Shown here: positions 62,732 to 64,000 of the stretch, in pieces
Layout: every line of letters starts with the position of its first letter
Numbering within the stretch: the first letter of the stretch is position 1
Assembly: GCA_024707015.1 (NCBI GenBank)
Contig: JANGFR010000003.1
Coordinates: forward strand, 1 to 64,000
Reading direction: 5' to 3'
DNA from: Candidatus Culexarchaeum yellowstonense
Lineage (GTDB): Archaea > Thermoproteota > Methanomethylicia > Culexarchaeales > Culexarchaeaceae
Length of the DNA stretch: 64,000 nucleotides
Translations under genes and position numbers: made by a program
Notes under the pieces: generated by a model
The model's database searches: none
Seen by the model: only the letters and a program-made list of their open reading frames with translations
What the model was told of the DNA's origin: nothing

Positions 62732-63493
62732 TTAAACCATGTAATTCCAATCCTTGCTAGAATACTTTTCCCTAGCAAGTTTGGCAGCCAAATTCCATTC
62801 ACCCTCAGTAAGCCCTGAAACTCTGAATTCAGCATTGAAAGCCTTCTCAAACCCCTCCATCAAAGCCTTCAAAACCTCATCTCTAGAAACACTCCTATTA
62901 AGAGCCTTTGAAACAGTTATAACCCTCTCCTCAAGGGTTTGAACACCCTTATCCTTAAGCTTCTCAGGGACAACCCTAAGCGAACTAGCCATCTTAGATA
63001 TATCTGTGGAGTACATGAAGGTTCCATGTTGTAAAATAGCCTCCCTACGCCTAGTTTGAGCTGAACCGGAAATCTTCCTACCATTAACAACAACATCATT
63101 TAATGGTTTAAACTCCCCACTTAAACCGAGAATTTCAAGGGCTTTAATGAGGCCATTGCAAATATACCTGTAAGATTTAACTATGTCTCTAGGCAAATCA
63201 TCAACTCCAGCCACAACGGAATATGTTATCTCGCCATTCTCATCATGATAGACGGTTCCACCACCAGTAATACGTCTAACCACATCAATACCATTCTTGG
63301 AACAGTAATCCAAATCCACCTCCTCATATATTGATTGGAAGTATCCAATGGTTACGGCACTTGGATGAAACTGATATAAGCGAACAGTATTTGGAACCTT
63401 CCCAAGACACCTATAAGTAAGTATAGCCTCATCAATACCCATCTGTAAAGGTCCATTAACCCTAAGGAATGGGATAAGCCTCCAAACACCCAT
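62732..63493 (-). CDS. lplA: Lipoate-protein ligase A family
   Basis: About 253 residues. WRLIPFLRVNGPLQMGIDEA at the N-terminus, VRRITGGGTVYHDENGEITYS (lipoate/ATP site), NDVVVNGRKISGSAQTRRR with the conserved lysine, and ILQHGTFMY are family marks. It attaches lipoate or octanoate to the lysine of carrier domains. ATG 63493 is preferred because a minus-strand TATATTAC lies about 20 bases upstream (a leaderless layout). The C-terminal accessory domain is present (about 180-253), so ligase activity may be complete in one protein. Confidence 0.9.
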   Translation of the reverse strand: MGVWRLIPFLRVNGPLQMGIDEAILTYRCLGKVPNTVRLYQFHPSAVTIGYFQSIYEEVDLDYCSKNGIDVVRRITGGGTVYHDENGEITYSVVAGVDDLPRDIVKSYRYICNGLIKALEILGLSGEFKPLNDVVVNGRKISGSAQTRRREAILQHGTFMYSTDISKMASSLRVVPEKLKDKGVQTLEERVITVSKALNRSVSRDEVLKALMEGFEKAFNAEFRVSGLTEGEWNLAAKLAREKYSSKDWNYMV

Positions 63494-63561
63494 AACCAAA
63501 ACCACAGTAATATAGGCAACAATTGAAATAAATCTTTCCAACAAGCAAACAATGATTAGGA

Positions 63562-63570
63562 TTATATATA
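63562..63570 (+). promoter_or_regulatory. TATA box of the UbiD-family gene
   Basis: TTATATATA lies about 32-40 bases ahead of ATG 63602. The same 108-base gap also holds the leaderless promoter of lplA in the other direction. Confidence 0.55.
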
Positions 63571-63601
63571 GAAATGATAGAATCTAGCTTGGAGAATCCA
63601 T

Positions 63602-64000
63602 ATGAATATTAGGGAATTCATGGGGAAACTTGAAACTGAAGGGAAACTTATAAGGATAAGGAGGGAAGTTTCAGTATACCATGAAGCCGCAGAGGTAATG
63701 GCTACACTGGACGGCAAACCAATATACTTCGAAAATATAAAAGAATCAAAAATACCAGTAGCTGGAAACCTACTATCCTCAAGGCAACTTGTAGCCATGG
63801 CTTTAAACGTGGATGTAAGGGGGATATTGCATAAATTGAATTGGGCTATAAACAACTTAAAGGAGCCGCCAATCGTGGATGAGGGGGCATGCCAAGAAGT
63901 CGTCGAGGGAAATGTGGATTTAACAAAACTCCCAATACTCAAACACATGCCAGGGGATAGGGGGAGATACGTTACAAGCGCAGTATGCATATTAAGAGAT
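63602..64000 (+). CDS. UbiD-family decarboxylase, N-terminal part
   Basis: The frame from ATG 63602 stays open to the right edge (133 residues seen). It starts MNIREFMGKLETEGKLIRI, then has EVSVYHEAAEVMATLDGKPI, YFENIKESKIPVAGNLLSSR and a later CQEVVEGNVDLTKLPIL, the typical N-terminal domain of UbiD enzymes that use prenylated FMN. In archaea one UbiD homologue decarboxylates anhydromevalonate phosphate in the modified mevalonate pathway, and others act on aromatic acids. The prenyl-FMN and active-site residues lie beyond the window. It may be the lipid-pathway enzyme, but this is inferred. Confidence 0.8.
   Translation, partial: MNIREFMGKLETEGKLIRIRREVSVYHEAAEVMATLDGKPIYFENIKESKIPVAGNLLSSRQLVAMALNVDVRGILHKLNWAINNLKEPPIVDEGACQEVVEGNVDLTKLPILKHMPGDRGRYVTSAVCILRD

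Noticed and set aside
63562-63990. Minus-strand frame at the right edge
   Set aside because: It is the antisense of the UbiD-family gene, whose plus-strand frame has a TATA box and clear family motifs.

Overview
The window is archaeal chromosome. Evidence is an archaellum operon with a class III archaellin leader, TATA boxes 25-40 bases ahead of many starts (several genes look leaderless), frequent GTG and TTG starts, an archaeal [NiFe] sulfhydrogenase-type operon, a membrane-anchored S16 (Lon-like) protease, and a thiolase/DUF35 pair. Gene content fits an anaerobic, probably thermophilic member of the Thermoproteota/TACK side of the archaea, but no marker here fixes the lineage. Coding density is high. 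I saw no tRNA, rRNA, CRISPR array, insertion sequence or phage gene, and no gene-free stretch above 300 bases.

Left part (1-28.9 kb): AroM-family protein, inositol-monophosphatase-type phosphatase with an S16 protease, thiolase plus DUF35, a ferredoxin, an ACT-V4R regulator, an aminotransferase, M20 and M42 peptidases, a His-rich PadR regulator, split purH with an MFS transporter, an Lrp regulator, and a DUF401 permease. Then comes a long minus-strand run: a winged-helix regulator, MBL hydrolase, 3-hydroxyacyl-CoA dehydrogenase, enoyl-CoA hydratase, and an ABC export-type system with a giant repeat surface protein. Upstream of that on the same strand lies the archaellum operon (arlB, D/E-like, two F/G-like, H, I, J; 30.2 to 24.0 kb). 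A V4R gene is divergent from it across tandem 13-bp repeats.

Middle (30.9-47 kb): a GC-rich structured intergenic island, a glycerophosphodiester phosphodiesterase, a four-gene membrane cassette built round a DUF6754 protein (31.8-34.8 kb), dapF, a processive glycosyltransferase, an E1-like enzyme, an S9 peptidase, OsmC, TldD/TldE, a LysW-like zinc protein with a long poly-glutamate tail followed by a 14-residue lysine-rich micropeptide, and a cation/proton antiporter.

Right part (47-64 kb): a complete group 3b-type [NiFe] hydrogenase (beta, gamma, delta, alpha), seryl-tRNA synthetase, threonine aldolase and a class V aminotransferase, a 2-oxoacid:ferredoxin oxidoreductase, a HAD phosphatase, a SPASM radical SAM enzyme with a class II amidotransferase, a radical SAM/lipoate ligase pair, and the start of a UbiD-family decarboxylase. 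The oxidoreductase makes reduced ferredoxin and acyl-CoA, the hydrogenase exchanges electrons between NAD(P)H and H2, and the lipoate genes suggest lipoylated proteins.

Across the whole window the plus strand is G+T-rich up to about 29 kb and A+C-rich after about 31.6 kb, whichever way genes point. This looks like a replication-strand switch. The best candidates for an undescribed system are the DUF6754 cassette and the poly-Glu/poly-Lys pair beside TldD/TldE.
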